NCBI RefSeq assembly: GCF_000717995.1
Contig: NZ_JODM01000025.1
Location: 200,277-264,276 of the forward strand
DNA: 64,000 bases
Direction: 5' to 3'
Source of the DNA: Streptomyces violaceorubidus
GTDB lineage: Bacteria; Actinomycetota; Actinomycetes; Streptomycetales; Streptomycetaceae
A program made the position numbers and the translations under genes. The notes under the pieces are model-generated. The model worked only from the letters and a program-made list of their open reading frames with translations, searched no databases and had not been told where the DNA came from. Shown here piece after piece: positions 63,870 to 64,000 of this stretch; the first letter of the stretch is position 1, and each line of letters begins with the position of its first letter.

Positions 63870-64000
63870 GGGTGGAAATTCCGACTCAGAATCTCTGATA
63901 AAGTCGGAACCGCCGGAAAGGGAAACGCGGAAGCGGGAACCTGGAAAGCACCGAGGAAATCGGATCGGAAAGATCTGATAGAGTCGGAAACGCAAGACCG
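63870..64000 (+). promoter_or_regulatory. Probable rRNA operon promoter/leader region (16S gene beyond the window)
   Basis: The purine-rich sequence with TCTGATAAAGTCGGAACCGC (from 63894) repeated as TCTGATAGAGTCGGAAACGC (from 63974), exactly 80 bases apart, matches my recollection of Streptomyces rrn leaders. These have tandem promoters with -10 boxes inside the repeated element, followed by antitermination-like sequence before 16S rRNA. The rRNA itself is not in the window. No coding frame is credible in 63735-64000. Confidence 0.65.

Noticed and set aside
63735..64000. Small open frames after rnj, for example around 63784-63978 on the plus strand
   Set aside because: They span a 19-bp perfect terminator and rRNA-leader-like sequence, have no ribosome-binding site, and show no protein-like composition.

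Overview
The window is a piece of the core chromosome of a Streptomyces or a very close actinobacterium. The evidence is the very high GC content with G/C at third codon positions, frequent GTG and TTG starts preceded by GGAGG-like sites, and the gene order dxr - site-2 protease - ispG - proS - rimP - nusA - ylxR - infB - ylxP - rbfA - truB - ribF ... rpsO - pnp - M16 peptidase - dapB - thyX - dapA - rnj. From memory this order matches the S. coelicolor SCO566x-SCO5745 region. No prophage, transposon, CRISPR array or tRNA gene was recognised.

Layout. (1) 1-14.5 kb: polyamine/GABA utilisation. It holds the end of a spermidine/putrescine ABC permease pair (potBC-like), a gamma-glutamylputrescine-oxidase-like flavoprotein, GABA aminotransferase (gabT), a PucR-type regulator and a succinate-semialdehyde-type dehydrogenase. 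Together these could import putrescine and take it through GABA to succinate. Set among them are a secreted GH18 chitinase under a DasR-like operator, a PAP2 phosphatase, a TPR protein and a VirD4-like membrane ATPase. (2) 14.5-19.2 kb: cytidine deaminase, a decayed GH3 glycosidase remnant, a LacI regulator with two perfect palindromic operators, and an acyl-CoA dehydrogenase. (3) 19.4-26.1 kb: dxr, an RseP-like protease, a heavily deleted ispG, two GNAT proteins and proS. (4) 26.4-28.5 kb, minus strand: lipoprotein, DUF4439 protein and an APH-fold protein lacking its catalytic residues. (5) 28.8-41.4 kb: the transcription/translation operon rimP-nusA-ylxR-infB-ylxP-rbfA-truB, then a 1378-residue protein joining a trypsin-like domain to a NACHT-like NTPase, then ribF. 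(6) 41.4-47.7 kb, minus strand: a complete five-gene dipeptide/oligopeptide ABC transporter. (7) 47.9-53.2 kb: a proline-rich MinD-like ATPase of the type VII (ESX)-associated kind, a frameshifted PQQ-propeller protein and a DUF397 protein. No ESX core genes are present where S. coelicolor has them. (8) 53.4-63.7 kb: rpsO-pnp, M16 peptidase, lysine biosynthesis (dapB, dapA), thyX and RNase J. (9) The last ~130 bases look like the promoter/leader of an rRNA operon whose 16S gene would start beyond the window.

The most notable points are: ispG has lost about half its length in three deletions, which predicts a second ispG elsewhere; an APH-like gene has lost its catalytic Asp, Asn and metal-binding Asp; and the trypsin-NTPase fusion between truB and ribF lacks its whole catalytic triad and its Walker A lysine. 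Further points are the apparent loss of an ESX locus that leaves its MinD-like partner behind, three in-register GTG start candidates in a 15-bp tandem repeat at the chitinase start, and a 13-bp perfect hairpin abutting the RNase J ribosome-binding site. All family assignments come from reading motifs; no database search was run.
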